Part shown: positions 17,170-26,136 of the stretch, one piece after another
How the letters are laid out: each line of letters begins with the position of its first letter
Numbering within the stretch: position 1 is the first letter of the stretch
Assembly (NCBI GenBank): GCA_046347045.1
Contig: JAXMGX010000004.1
Location: 186,001-250,000, forward strand
Length of the DNA: 64,000 nucleotides
Direction of reading: 5' to 3'
Source: ZC4RG30 sp046347045
GTDB taxonomy: Bacteria > Pseudomonadota > Gammaproteobacteria > Steroidobacterales > Steroidobacteraceae
Notes under the pieces: generated by a model
Database searches by the model: none
Told to the model about the DNA's origin: nothing
The model's input: the letters and a program-made list of their open reading frames with translations, nothing else
Made by a program: the position numbers and the translations under genes

Positions 17170-18249
17170 TCAGACCGTGGCTGCGCGCCTCAGGCCGCGT
17201 TCCATCGACGACAGTCCGCCCTTCAGCACAAAGGCGTCGTAGCCTTTCTCCACCAGGATGAAGGCCGCGGCCGAGCTGCGGCGCCCGGTGTCGCAGTACA
17301 CGATGTAGGGCTTGCCCTTGTCGAGTGCCGACAGCTTCAGGCGGATGAAGTACAGCGGCACGTTGATCGCGCCTTCCACCGCGAGGTTCTGGTATTCGGA
17401 GGGCAGCCGCACGTCGAGCCACACGCCGCCTTTCTTCGCCACGAGCTGCTCGGCCTGGTCGGGAGTGACCCACTGCAGCAGCGGCTCGTTCATCAGTTCG
17501 CGGAAGTCTTCCTTCTTCAGGCGCATCAGCACGCCCTCGGTGAGCATGGTCACCGTGGCGTTGCGCTTGGCCTCGGAAATCAGCGCTTCTTCGCCGAAGG
17601 TGTCGCCGACGCCCAGTTCCGCCAGCTTGATGCCTTCCTTGTTCAGCGGGGTTTCGCGCGTGACCGAGCACTTGCCGCTGACGATGGCGTAGAAGTAGTC
17701 GCCCTCGGCGCCCTGACGGATGATCACGTCGCCGGCGCGATGCGGCATGCGCTGCATGCGCAGGAAGATGGCCTGGATGTTGGCCGGCGGAATGCGCTGC
17801 ATGGCGCGGCTCTGCAGCAGCGTGGTCATCCAGTCGTCGCCTTCGGCGCCGCCGAACTGCGACTGCAGATCCGAGACCTCGTAGGAGCCGGTCTGGTCCC
17901 AGGTGATCATCACATCGAGCAGCTCGCTGTCGATGGACAGGTATTCGACGCTGTCCATGGCGCGCGCGGAAACCGAGCGCGGCAGCTTCGGCGACAGCGG
18001 ATGGCGCGCCTCGGGCGTGCCGCCCTTGATCACGCCCACGGTGCGATCGTCTTCGCGCAGCTCGACGGTGCCCGACACCACCCAGATCGTGCGCTTCTCG
18101 GTGTCGCCCTGCTTGAAGATCAGGCGGCCGGAATCCATCTCGCGCAGGAAAACCTTGCGGGCCAGGGCCGACTGGTTTTCCTTCTTCATGCCGTCGAGCG
18201 GGGCGAACTGCTTCAGCAGCGCCGCATCGACGGGGCGTCCCTGGCTCAT
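17170..18249 (-). CDS. Tandem cyclic-nucleotide-binding domains fused to rhodanese
   Basis: 359 aa, cytoplasmic. Two CRP-like cNMP-binding barrels (about residues 15-125 and 140-250) are followed by a rhodanese domain (about 258-355). The first barrel shows GRLIFKQGDTEKRTIWVVSG. The second has GDVIIRQGAEGDYFYAIVSG and GDTFGEEALISEAKRNATV, close to a phosphate-binding cassette with Glu and Arg. The rhodanese active-site cysteine is Cys319 in YCDTGRRS. There is no helix-turn-helix, so it is not a CRP-type regulator. The ligand and sulfur substrate are unknown. Monocistronic between convergent pilZ and an upstream fad gene. Confidence 0.85.
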   Translation of the reverse strand: MSQGRPVDAALLKQFAPLDGMKKENQSALARKVFLREMDSGRLIFKQGDTEKRTIWVVSGTVELREDDRTVGVIKGGTPEARHPLSPKLPRSVSARAMDSVEYLSIDSELLDVMITWDQTGSYEVSDLQSQFGGAEGDDWMTTLLQSRAMQRIPPANIQAIFLRMQRMPHRAGDVIIRQGAEGDYFYAIVSGKCSVTRETPLNKEGIKLAELGVGDTFGEEALISEAKRNATVTMLTEGVLMRLKKEDFRELMNEPLLQWVTPDQAEQLVAKKGGVWLDVRLPSEYQNLAVEGAINVPLYFIRLKLSALDKGKPYIVYCDTGRRSSAAAFILVEKGYDAFVLKGGLSSMERGLRRAATV

Positions 18250-18311
18250 GCTCTAAAGGCTCCTGCTACGCGGCAATGCCCGACATTTGACGGAAAATGG
18301 TAACACGTGCC

Positions 18312-20345
18312 TCAGAGCGCCGACCAACCCGGATCGGGCGCAAAACGTGAACCATGTTGCAGCGTGAGACGTTCGAGCCGGCCCAGCAGATGCGATTTTC
18401 CCTCCGCGCGGGCCCAGTTGAGGGGACCACCACGGAAGGGCGCGAAGCCGGCGCCGAAGATCACGCCGGCATCGACCAGGTCGGCATCGGCCACCACGCG
18501 TTCGCGCAGGCAGGCCACGCTCTCGTTCACGAAGGTGAGCATCAGGCGGTCGGTGAGGTCGGCAGGTACCGCATCCTCGGCCACCTTCTGCTTCTGCGCC
18601 TTGCCATCGATCCACTTGTAGTATCCCTGGCCGCTCTTGCGGCCCAGTGACTTCGCCTGCAGCAGCGTCTGAAGTTTCTTCAGCGGGATGGGCGGCGAGC
18701 GCTTGATGGCGGCGCCGATGATCTCGCCCACGTGATTGCAGGTGTCGAGGCCCACCACATCGGCCAGTTCGATGGGACCCATCGGCATGCCGAAGCCCGT
18801 GGCGGCGGCATCGACCACTTCGGGCAGCACGCCTTCCTCCACGGCCGTCATGCCTTCCTGCATGTAGGGGATGAGCACGCGGTTGACGAGGAAGCCCGGC
18901 GCGCTGCGACAGGGCAGGGGGAGCTTGTCGAGTCTGCGTATGAACGAAGTTGCCGCGCTGGCCACCTCGGGCTTCGTTTGCAGTCCCTGGATGATTTCAA
19001 CCAGCGGCATCTGCGCCACCGGGTTGAAGAAGTGCAGCCCCACGAAGCGGCCCGGATCGGCCATGCCTTCGGTGAGTGCCTCGAGCATGATGCTGGAGGT
19101 GTTGGTGGCCAGGATGGCCGAGGCTTTCATGCGCGGCAGGAGCTGTGCGTACAGCGCACGCTTGGCATCGCCATTCTCGAAGATGGCCTCGATGATGAGG
19201 TCCGCGTCGGGCACCGCGCTGCCTTCCACATCGGCGCTGAGGCGCCGCGTGGCGTCGGCGCGCGCGCCCGTGTCGCTGATGCGCTTGCCGAACAGCACCT
19301 TGGCGCGCTCCAGCGCCGGTGCCACCTGTTCCATGGTGCGGTCCTGCAGCGTGACCTCGAAGCCCCGGAGCGCACACCAGGCGGCGATGTCGCCGCCCAT
19401 GATGCCGGCGCCCACCACGTGCACGCGGCGGATGGCATCGGCCGCGGCGTTCTTTCCGCCCAGTGCCTTGAGCCGATCCTGGAGCTGGAACACGCGTATC
19501 AGGTTGCGTGCGGTGGGCGTCTGGAACAGTTCGGCGATGGACTGGGCTTCGGCGTCATACGCCTTCTGGCCGTGAGCGCCGTACTTCGACCACAGCTCGA
19601 CGATGGCGAAGGGCGCCGGATAGTGCTCGCGCTTCGCGCGCGCGGCCACCTGGCGGCGCAGTGCATCGCTGAGGAAGCTGCGCGCGATCCCCCAGGACAG
19701 CATGCGCTCCACGAACCCCGGCCGATGCGGCGGCGGCGCGCTCTGCAGCAGGCTGCGGCAGGCGTCTTCGGCACCCGCGGCGGGCACCAGCCTGTCGACC
19801 AGACCCATCGCCAGCGCACGGTCCGCGCGGATGTTCCTGCCGGTGAGCATCATGTCCATGGCGGCGCGCACGCCCACGAGCTGCACCGAGCGCACCGTGC
19901 CGCCGAAACCCGGATGGATGCCGAGCTGCACCTCCGGCAGACCCAGCGTCAACCGGCCATCGTCCACGCCCACGCGATAGCGGCAGGCCAGTGCCAGCTC
20001 CATGCCGCCGCCGAGCGCGAAGCCCTGCAGCAGCGCCACGGTGGGGCAGGGCAGCGCCGCGATGCGATCGCACAGCCGCTGTCCGCGGCGCACCATCACC
20101 AGCGCCTGCTCCACGCTGCCGAGCGTGGTGAATTCGTGCACGTCGGCGCCGGCGATGAAGCCGCTCTTCTTGCCGGAGCGGATGATGAGGCCGCGCGGCG
20201 GTTGCGATTCGATGCCCGCCAGCACGCCTTCAAGTTCGATGAGCACCGCCGAGGACAGCGTGTTGGCGGAGCGTTCGGGGACATCGAGCGTGAGCACGCC
20301 GATGCCATCGGTGCCGCTCGCGTATTGCCAGGCCTGGGTAGTCAT
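18312..20345 (-). CDS. Bifunctional enoyl-CoA hydratase / 3-hydroxyacyl-CoA dehydrogenase (FadB/FadJ family)
   Basis: 677-aa beta-oxidation fusion enzyme. The N-terminal crotonase domain has SGKKSGFIAGADVHEF and GFALGGGMELALACRYRV (oxyanion residues and both catalytic glutamate regions, ELALACR and LPEVQLGIHPGFGG). The central NAD domain begins VHVVGAGIMGGDIAAWCALRG. The dehydrogenase catalytic histidine is in GLHFFNPVAQMPLVEI and a C-terminal 3HCDH domain carries RKSGQGYYKW. It is somewhat shorter than E. coli FadB/FadJ. No thiolase gene is adjacent, so I do not choose between fadB and fadJ. It overlaps the downstream EEP-family gene by four bases. Confidence 0.92.
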   Translation of the reverse strand: MTTQAWQYASGTDGIGVLTLDVPERSANTLSSAVLIELEGVLAGIESQPPRGLIIRSGKKSGFIAGADVHEFTTLGSVEQALVMVRRGQRLCDRIAALPCPTVALLQGFALGGGMELALACRYRVGVDDGRLTLGLPEVQLGIHPGFGGTVRSVQLVGVRAAMDMMLTGRNIRADRALAMGLVDRLVPAAGAEDACRSLLQSAPPPHRPGFVERMLSWGIARSFLSDALRRQVAARAKREHYPAPFAIVELWSKYGAHGQKAYDAEAQSIAELFQTPTARNLIRVFQLQDRLKALGGKNAAADAIRRVHVVGAGIMGGDIAAWCALRGFEVTLQDRTMEQVAPALERAKVLFGKRISDTGARADATRRLSADVEGSAVPDADLIIEAIFENGDAKRALYAQLLPRMKASAILATNTSSIMLEALTEGMADPGRFVGLHFFNPVAQMPLVEIIQGLQTKPEVASAATSFIRRLDKLPLPCRSAPGFLVNRVLIPYMQEGMTAVEEGVLPEVVDAAATGFGMPMGPIELADVVGLDTCNHVGEIIGAAIKRSPPIPLKKLQTLLQAKSLGRKSGQGYYKWIDGKAQKQKVAEDAVPADLTDRLMLTFVNESVACLRERVVADADLVDAGVIFGAGFAPFRGGPLNWARAEGKSHLLGRLERLTLQHGSRFAPDPGWSAL

Positions 20346-21088
20346 GCGCTTTCCCCCTCCACCGTGAAATCACAGATCAGCGGCCGGTGGTCCGACAGCC
20401 GGATGTCGGGCACGGAGAATTCCGTGACCCGGATGCGTTCGCTCACCAGCACGAAATCAAGCTCGGCCCGCGGCGAGCTGGCCGGGTAGGTGGCGTGGTT
20501 GTGCTCGTTGGCGCTGCGCAGGCCGCTGGCACGCATGAACAGGTACAGCTCGTGCGTGCCCCAGAAGGTGTTGAAATCGCCCGCCACGATCACCGGCTTG
20601 GCGGACTTCTCGACCAGGTCGTGCAGGTAGCGAAGCTGGTACTGGCGATGCCGGTACTTCAGCGACAGATGCACCAGGAACACGCACACCTCGTCGAGTT
20701 CCAGCTCGATGATCAGTCGCTTGATGCCCGAATCGAAGTAATGGAAGCGCTCGCCGTGCACGCGCGGCGCGGCCAGGAAGGCATTGGCCTGCTTGCGCAC
20801 GATGGGCAGGAAGTTGTTCACCGACGAGGCGCCATACTTGCATTCGTAGGTGGAAAAGTGTCCGAGGCTTTTCGCGATGTACTCGGCCTGGTTCACCATG
20901 CCGGAGCGCACCGAGCCCGTGTCCACCTCGATCAGGCCGATCACGTCGGCGTCCTGGCGGCGCAGGAATTCGGTCAGGCCATTGAGCACGCGGCGGTTGC
21001 TGCGCAGGTATCCGGCGCCCGGCACGGGCAGGTGGAAGCCCGGCCCCGTGCCCGTGGCGTAGCGGATGTTGTAGACCACCAGCCGCAT
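20342..21088 (-). CDS. Endonuclease/exonuclease/phosphatase-family hydrolase
   Basis: 248 aa from the start MRLVVYNIRYATG. The family's metal-dependent motifs are present: the N-terminal NIRYA (Asn), DVIGLIEVDTG (Glu metal ligand), HLSLKYRHRQ, VAGDFNTFWG (Asp/Asn) and the C-terminal SDHRPLIC (Asp-His). Family members act on DNA, inositol phosphates or phospholipids. The substrate cannot be read from sequence. No signal peptide is seen, so it is probably cytoplasmic. It lies upstream of the fad gene in a coupled pair (ATGA) and is divergent from the TIR-like gene. Confidence 0.85.
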   Translation of the reverse strand: MRLVVYNIRYATGTGPGFHLPVPGAGYLRSNRRVLNGLTEFLRRQDADVIGLIEVDTGSVRSGMVNQAEYIAKSLGHFSTYECKYGASSVNNFLPIVRKQANAFLAAPRVHGERFHYFDSGIKRLIIELELDEVCVFLVHLSLKYRHRQYQLRYLHDLVEKSAKPVIVAGDFNTFWGTHELYLFMRASGLRSANEHNHATYPASSPRAELDFVLVSERIRVTEFSVPDIRLSDHRPLICDFTVEGESA

Positions 21089-21143
21089 CGATGTCCTTGT
21101 TCCGTCGATCCTGCGGGCTAGTGTATCGGGTGTTGAGGTACAC

Positions 21144-21632
21144 TTGCCGCGCATGTCGCAGAAGAATCCCATCCGCGTGTTCGTCACGCACAATTGGCAC
21201 GACACCGACGACTACCTGCGTCTGTTCGAATACCTCGAAAGCGCGAACAATTTCTTCTACAAGAACACCAGCACGCCCGACAAGCCGCCGGCGAAGGCCG
21301 ACACCGAAACGGTGCGTGAAGACCTGCGCAAGCAGATCAGCGCGGCCGAGGTGTGCGTGGCGCTGGCCAGCCTGCATGCCGAGCAGCCCGACCTCACCAT
21401 CTTCCAGATGAACTACGCGCAGTCGCAGAAGAAGCCGGTGATCCTGCTGCCGCAGTTCGGGCTGCGCGCCGATCCGCCCAGGCTGCTGCAGGATCGCGCC
21501 GACGAAACCGTGGCCTGGGAACAGCGCGGCATCGTCGATGCCATCCGGCGCCTCGCGCGTCAGGAAAACACGCAGCGTTTCGACACCGTCGAGTTCAACC
21601 CCGACGACTTCAAGGACTTCAAGATCGATTGA
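21144..21632 (+). CDS. TIR-like (Thoeris ThsB/MTH538-type) domain protein
   Basis: A 162-aa soluble protein made of a single flavodoxin-like domain. The N-terminal IRVFVTHNWHDTDDYLRLFEYL and the central AAEVCVALASLHAEQPDLTIFQMNYAQ pattern resemble the TIR-like fold of MTH538/ThsB proteins. A further strand PVILLPQFG and the acidic C-terminus FNPDDFKDFKID follow. Start TTG 21144 has GAGG five bases upstream. ATG 21153 is an alternative. No ThsA-like or other effector gene is adjacent, so a defence function is not established. It is divergent from the EEP hydrolase and convergent with a small unknown gene. Family assignment is by pattern recognition and needs a profile search. Confidence 0.65.
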   Translation: MPRMSQKNPIRVFVTHNWHDTDDYLRLFEYLESANNFFYKNTSTPDKPPAKADTETVREDLRKQISAAEVCVALASLHAEQPDLTIFQMNYAQSQKKPVILLPQFGLRADPPRLLQDRADETVAWEQRGIVDAIRRLARQENTQRFDTVEFNPDDFKDFKID

Positions 21633-21664
21633 CCCGCAGGGGCGGGCCGCGTGGCGCGGGCGGA

Positions 21665-22033
21665 TCAGCCGTCGGCGGCGAACAGGCTGACGATGGGCGC
21701 GCTGGCCGGATTGCGCACGCGGCGCGCGGCGGCGCCGGTGTTGGCGCGGGCCACGCCCGCGAACAGCTTCACCACGGCCGCGGCATGACGCAGCGCTTCC
21801 TCGTTCGACATCTTGCGCACCGAGGCGCGAATCGCGCTCTCGCGCGGCAGCGGACGTTCACGGCGCATGGCATCGCACAGCGCAGTGAAATCACCGCGCA
21901 GATGTTCGGGCAGATCGTCGGCATCGATCTGGATCAGATGCGCCGCATAAGCTTCAGCGAGACGATCCTTGATGGCGCCACTCTGCGTGAGAGTGATGGT
22001 GGCTTGCTGCAGTAGATCGAGCAGGTTGTCCAT
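21665..22033 (-). CDS. Conserved-looking small protein of unknown function
   Basis: 122 aa, soluble, mostly helical, beginning MDNLLDLLQQATITL. I do not recognise a domain. It has a basic middle (MRRERPLPRESAIRASVRKM) and ends APIVSLFAADG. There is no signal peptide or membrane segment. Codon use is like its neighbours. It has its own 220-base upstream region and no operon partner. Confidence 0.6.
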   Translation of the reverse strand: MDNLLDLLQQATITLTQSGAIKDRLAEAYAAHLIQIDADDLPEHLRGDFTALCDAMRRERPLPRESAIRASVRKMSNEEALRHAAAVVKLFAGVARANTGAAARRVRNPASAPIVSLFAADG

Positions 22034-22255
22034 GGATGTCTCTTCGCCGAAATTGTTTTTCTTGTACTCGCAACCTCAAGTGTTACCTGAAGGTTGCACC
22101 AACAGAACCTCATGCAGAGTCAATGAGGTACGTCTGAAATATACACCTGCACTGATGCTGTGCAAGCGGCAAACGGCGAAGGCTGGTCATTTTTCGACCA
22201 GTCGGAGGGAATCGTCATGTTCGTTTGTCAACTCACTTTAAGTTAGCTTTGTAAC
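22034..22255. other. Intergenic region with two hairpins
   Basis: This 222-base stretch is AT-richer than its surroundings. It holds a CTGGTC-7-GACCAG inverted repeat (22183-22201). A perfect 7-bp repeat TAAGTTA-6-TAACTTA (22239-22258) overlaps the stop codon of the MgtC-family gene and could act as its terminator. On the minus strand TTGACA (22231-22226) is a good -35 for the 122-aa gene, but no -10 follows at normal spacing. No reading frame stands out. Confidence 0.4.
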
Positions 22256-23497
22256 TTACTGTGTCGAAGAGAATAAATGGCTGGAAGCGGCCACCAGCGG
22301 TGCAGCCGCCAATCCTGTGGCCACTCGCCAGCCGTAAGCACGACCGCCACTGATGAATGCCGTGGCGCCCTTGGCCGCGGCGCTCACCGCAAGCAACAGC
22401 ACCACCCCCCAGCCGGCAGCAGGAAGATCGAGCTGACCGCTGGTGGCGAGCTGCGCCAGGCTGGCGCCGGCGGCGTGCACTTCCACCAGCGCGACGGCCG
22501 CGGCGGCGGCCACCACGCCGGCCGCGCCGAGCCAGCGCTGCAGCCAGGCCGCGATCAGCAGCACCACGCCGATCAGCCCCGCCAGCAACAGGGCGTGACT
22601 CAAGCGAAAGGCGCGCGGCGCCGGATCGCTCGGCAGGCGATTGACGGTCTCCTGTCGAAGCAGGCCGGGCAGCGCGGCCAGCAGCATCGCGGCGCCGGCC
22701 AGCAGCAGGGGCCAGAGCAACAGCCTGAACAGCGCTGGATCAATGCCTGCTACCAGGCCGCAAAACAGCACATAGGAACCCAGGTTCGCGAACAGCGCGC
22801 CCGAGGCCGCGGCGGGAATGTGACCGGGCTCTTCGCGTGCCCGTTGGCCGAAGCCGGCGATGGCGGCGGTGGACGAGGCGAATCCCGCCAGGAATCCGGC
22901 CAGCGGCAGTCCCCAGCGCGCGCCCACCAGGCGCAATGCCAGATGGCCGGCCATGCCCACCGCCAGGATCAGCACCACCAGGCGCCAGAGACGGGCGGGG
23001 ACCAGCACGCCCCAGGGGTCCACCGCGGTCTGGGGCAGCAGTGGCAGTACCACCAGCGCCGCGGCGGCCAGCAGCAGCGCATCCTGCAGTTCCTGTTCGC
23101 TTACCCGTTCGCGCACCAGTCGATGCAGCGGGCGCTTCATGAACAGCGCGCCGGCTACCACCACCGACACGCCGGCGGCCAGTGCCGGGCGCGACTGCGC
23201 CAGCGCGGCCAGCAGCGTGGTTATCGGCATGGCCACCTCGCCGGTGAGGCCGGGGTCGCGGTCCGCGCTCTTCAGGTAACTGGTCACCGCCAACGCACCC
23301 ACCAGCAGCAGGATCGCCACCAGCACCGCCGTGCCCAGCGCCGCGCCCAGGATGCCCGCCAGCGCCAGCATCAGGTGGGTGCGGATGCCCGCCACGGCGT
23401 GCCCGGGGTCGGGCTGAGCGCGCTCCCGCACCACGCCGATGAGCAGGCCCAGTCCTACGGCGGCGGCCAGACCCAGCAGCGACAATTCCGGAAGCAT
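22256..23497 (-). CDS. MgtC/SapB and DUF4010 domain membrane protein
   Basis: 413 aa, almost entirely hydrophobic, with about 11-12 membrane segments. The N-terminal ~130 residues follow the MgtC/SapB pattern (LGLLIGVVRERAQ, GIRTHLMLALAG). The remainder matches DUF4010, including GFASSTAAIAGFGQRA and SAAAKGATAFISGG. Two-domain proteins of this kind are common in proteobacteria. Their transport or regulatory role is unknown. Single gene. Confidence 0.85.
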   Translation of the reverse strand: MLPELSLLGLAAAVGLGLLIGVVRERAQPDPGHAVAGIRTHLMLALAGILGAALGTAVLVAILLLVGALAVTSYLKSADRDPGLTGEVAMPITTLLAALAQSRPALAAGVSVVVAGALFMKRPLHRLVRERVSEQELQDALLLAAAALVVLPLLPQTAVDPWGVLVPARLWRLVVLILAVGMAGHLALRLVGARWGLPLAGFLAGFASSTAAIAGFGQRAREEPGHIPAAASGALFANLGSYVLFCGLVAGIDPALFRLLLWPLLLAGAAMLLAALPGLLRQETVNRLPSDPAPRAFRLSHALLLAGLIGVVLLIAAWLQRWLGAAGVVAAAAAVALVEVHAAGASLAQLATSGQLDLPAAGWGVVLLLAVSAAAKGATAFISGGRAYGWRVATGLAAAPLVAASSHLFSSTQ

Positions 23498-23631
23498 GGC
23501 GGTGAGCTTACGTCAGGCCCGGGATGCCGGCGCAGGCTGGTATTGCAGGTACCAATTTCGGCAGGCCATGCGGGTGCGCACGCCGGAACTGTGGAATCAT
23601 TCGGGAATCCGAATCATTACGAGGTAGCCGT

Positions 23632-26124
23632 TTGGAGCGCAGCGTGGAAGGCCTTGGAGCGGTGGCATTGCGGGCGGCGCGCATGGCCGGCGTGGCGCTC
23701 GTGCTGGGCATTGTGGTGCGCGGCGCGGGCGCCGCCGATGCGGCCGCCGCCGCGGCTGCACCCCCGGCGACGGTCTCCAGCGAGGCCTCCCGACACTGGC
23801 AGGTGATCGAGCAGCGTTGCGGCAACTGCCATAACAGCACCGATTGGGCGGGCAGTCTGGCCTTCGACACCCTTTCTGCCGACGACATCGGCGCCGATGC
23901 CGAGGTCTGGGAAAAAGTGGTGCGCCGGCTGCGGGGGCATCTCATGCCGCCGCCGGGTGAAGCCCAGATCGACGCCCGCCAGCAGGAGGCCATCGTGCAG
24001 TGGCTGGAAGGCCGCCTTGATGCAGCCGGCGCGCAGCGCGCCGATCCGGGCTATGTGGGCCTGCACCGGCTGAACCGTACCGAATACCGGCGCGAGATCG
24101 ACCGCCTGCTGTCGCTCGATGTCGAGGTGGAAAACCTGCTGCCCAAGGATGTATCCGGCGACGGCTTCGACAATGTGGCTGCGGCGCTGCGCACCTCGCC
24201 GGCCTTCCTCGACCAGTACATCGCCGCGGCGCGCAATGTGTCGCGGCTGGCCATTGGCAACGTGGCCGCCAAGCCCAGCAGCCGCGAGTATCGCGTGGAT
24301 CCGGCCATCGACCAGTCGAAGCATATCGACGGCCTGCCGCTGGGCACGCGCGGCGGCATGCAGGTGGAGCACTACTTCCCCGCCACGGGCGAATACGAAT
24401 TCAACATCCGCGAGTTCTTCTTCATGGGCGCGGGCTATGTCACGAAGATCGACTCGCGCCACCGCGTCATCCTCACCATCGACGATCAGCGCGTGTTCCA
24501 GCAGGAGGCGGGCGGACCTGAAGACCTGAAATACGTCGACCAGCAGCAGGCCATCGCTGCCGACAACATGCAGGCCCGCTTCAACCACATCCGCGTGCGC
24601 GTGCCGGCGGGCATGCACCGCATCGGCGTGACCTTCGTCGAGCGTTCGTATGCCCAGAGCGATTCGCCGCTGCAGCCCATCGCCATGCTGCCGGAGATGG
24701 AGCGCTATCCGAACATCCCGGGGTTCGATGTGTCGGGGCCGTTCAACGTGAGCAGCGTCGGCGAAACGCCCAGCCGCCAGCGCATCTTCGTCTGCCGGCC
24801 GGCAAGTGAAGCGGAAGAGATGCCCTGCGCGCGCCGCATCCTCGGCAAACTCGCGGGCGAAGCCTTCCGTCGTCCCGCCACGCAGGAGGACCTGGCTGCA
24901 CCGCTGCAGTTCTACGCCTCGGGCCGCGCCGCGGGCGGGTTCGAGGCCGGCATCGAGAGCGGCCTCACGGCCATTCTCGCCAGCACCAAGTTCCTGTTCC
25001 GGGCGGAAACCACCGCCGCGCGGGCGGTGGATGTGCCGCAGTCGCTGTCGGATATCGAGCTGGCATCGCGCCTGTCGTTCTTCCTGTGGAGCGAAGGGCC
25101 GGACCAGAAGCTCATCGACGTGGCGGCTGCCGGTCGACTGCGCGAGCCTGCGGTGCTGGCGGGCGAAGTGCGCCGCATGCTGGCTGACCCGCGTTCGTCC
25201 ACGCTGGTCACCAACTTCGCCTTCCAGTGGCTGAACGTGCCGCAGATCGACAAGATCCAGCCCGACCCGGTGCTGTATCCCACCTTCGATCCGAACCTGC
25301 GCAATGGTTTTCGCGAGGAGATCAGGCTGTTCCTCGACAGCGTGCTGCGCGCCGATCGCAGCGTGCTCGACCTGCTGCGTGGCGACACCACGTTCGTCAA
25401 TGAACGGCTGGCGCTGCAGTACGGCATCCCCAACATCCGCGGCGACCAGTTCCGGCAGGTGAAGCTCGCCGATCCGAACCGCTTCGGACTGTTCGGCAAG
25501 GGCGCGGTGCTGATGGGCACTTCCTACGGCAACCGCACTTCGCCGGTGCTCAGAGGCTCGTTCATCCTCGAGAACATCACCGGCACGCCACCCACGCCGC
25601 CGCCGCCGGGCGTGGAGCAGTTCAAGGAAACCGAAGCCGGGCACAAGGCGCAGACGGTGCGCGAGCGCCTGGAGGCACATCGCATCAACAAGTCCTGCAC
25701 TTCGTGTCATGGCGTCATCGATCCGCTGGGTTTCGCACTCGAGAACTACGATGTGACCGGCGCTTGGCGCGATCGCGACCGCGATGCCGGCGAGGCCATC
25801 GATTCGCGCGGCGTATTGGCCAGCGGCGTGAAGGTGAACGGACCGGCAGAGCTGTCGCGGGCCATCCTGGCCCATCCCGACCAGTTCGTGCAGGCGTTGA
25901 CTGAAAAGCTCGCGGTGTATGCGCTGGGCCGGCCGCTGCGTTATCAGGACATGCCGTCGGTGCGCGGCATCGTGCGCGCGGCCGCCGCGCGCGACTACCG
26001 CTTCGCGGACATCGTGCAGGGCATCGTGGCCAGCGATGCCTTCCGGATGAACCGGCTGCCATCGGCCACCGTGCCACCCCTGCGCACCGCGTCGACCGGC
26101 TCTGCGGTGCGGAACGACCACTGA
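23632..26124 (+). CDS. Exported DUF1587/1592/1588/1585 cytochrome-like protein
   Basis: About 830 aa. The TTG start at 23632 is preferred because GAGG lies five bases upstream and it opens a signal peptide ending near GAGAADA. The next part has a CGNCHN haem motif (CxxCH) near residue 63, so it is probably a periplasmic c-type cytochrome. A DUF1587 block (LHRLNRTEYRREIDRLL), DUF1595 and DUF1592 regions (LASRLSFFLWSEGPDQ) and DUF1588 follow (GSFILENITGTPPTPPPPG). The DUF1588-type part carries a second CTSCHG (CxxCH) in CTSCHGVIDPLGFALENYD, and the C-terminus is DUF1585-like. These proteins almost always neighbour a DUF1552 gene, as here. Biochemical role unknown. Confidence 0.88.
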   Translation: MERSVEGLGAVALRAARMAGVALVLGIVVRGAGAADAAAAAAAPPATVSSEASRHWQVIEQRCGNCHNSTDWAGSLAFDTLSADDIGADAEVWEKVVRRLRGHLMPPPGEAQIDARQQEAIVQWLEGRLDAAGAQRADPGYVGLHRLNRTEYRREIDRLLSLDVEVENLLPKDVSGDGFDNVAAALRTSPAFLDQYIAAARNVSRLAIGNVAAKPSSREYRVDPAIDQSKHIDGLPLGTRGGMQVEHYFPATGEYEFNIREFFFMGAGYVTKIDSRHRVILTIDDQRVFQQEAGGPEDLKYVDQQQAIAADNMQARFNHIRVRVPAGMHRIGVTFVERSYAQSDSPLQPIAMLPEMERYPNIPGFDVSGPFNVSSVGETPSRQRIFVCRPASEAEEMPCARRILGKLAGEAFRRPATQEDLAAPLQFYASGRAAGGFEAGIESGLTAILASTKFLFRAETTAARAVDVPQSLSDIELASRLSFFLWSEGPDQKLIDVAAAGRLREPAVLAGEVRRMLADPRSSTLVTNFAFQWLNVPQIDKIQPDPVLYPTFDPNLRNGFREEIRLFLDSVLRADRSVLDLLRGDTTFVNERLALQYGIPNIRGDQFRQVKLADPNRFGLFGKGAVLMGTSYGNRTSPVLRGSFILENITGTPPTPPPPGVEQFKETEAGHKAQTVRERLEAHRINKSCTSCHGVIDPLGFALENYDVTGAWRDRDRDAGEAIDSRGVLASGVKVNGPAELSRAILAHPDQFVQALTEKLAVYALGRPLRYQDMPSVRGIVRAAAARDYRFADIVQGIVASDAFRMNRLPSATVPPLRTASTGSAVRNDH

Positions 26125-26136
26125 ACGAGGCGAAAC

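Noticed and set aside
22183..22201. Hairpin CTGGTC-7-GACCAG as an intrinsic terminator
   Set aside because: No U-tract on either strand and its position is upstream, not downstream, of the 122-aa gene.
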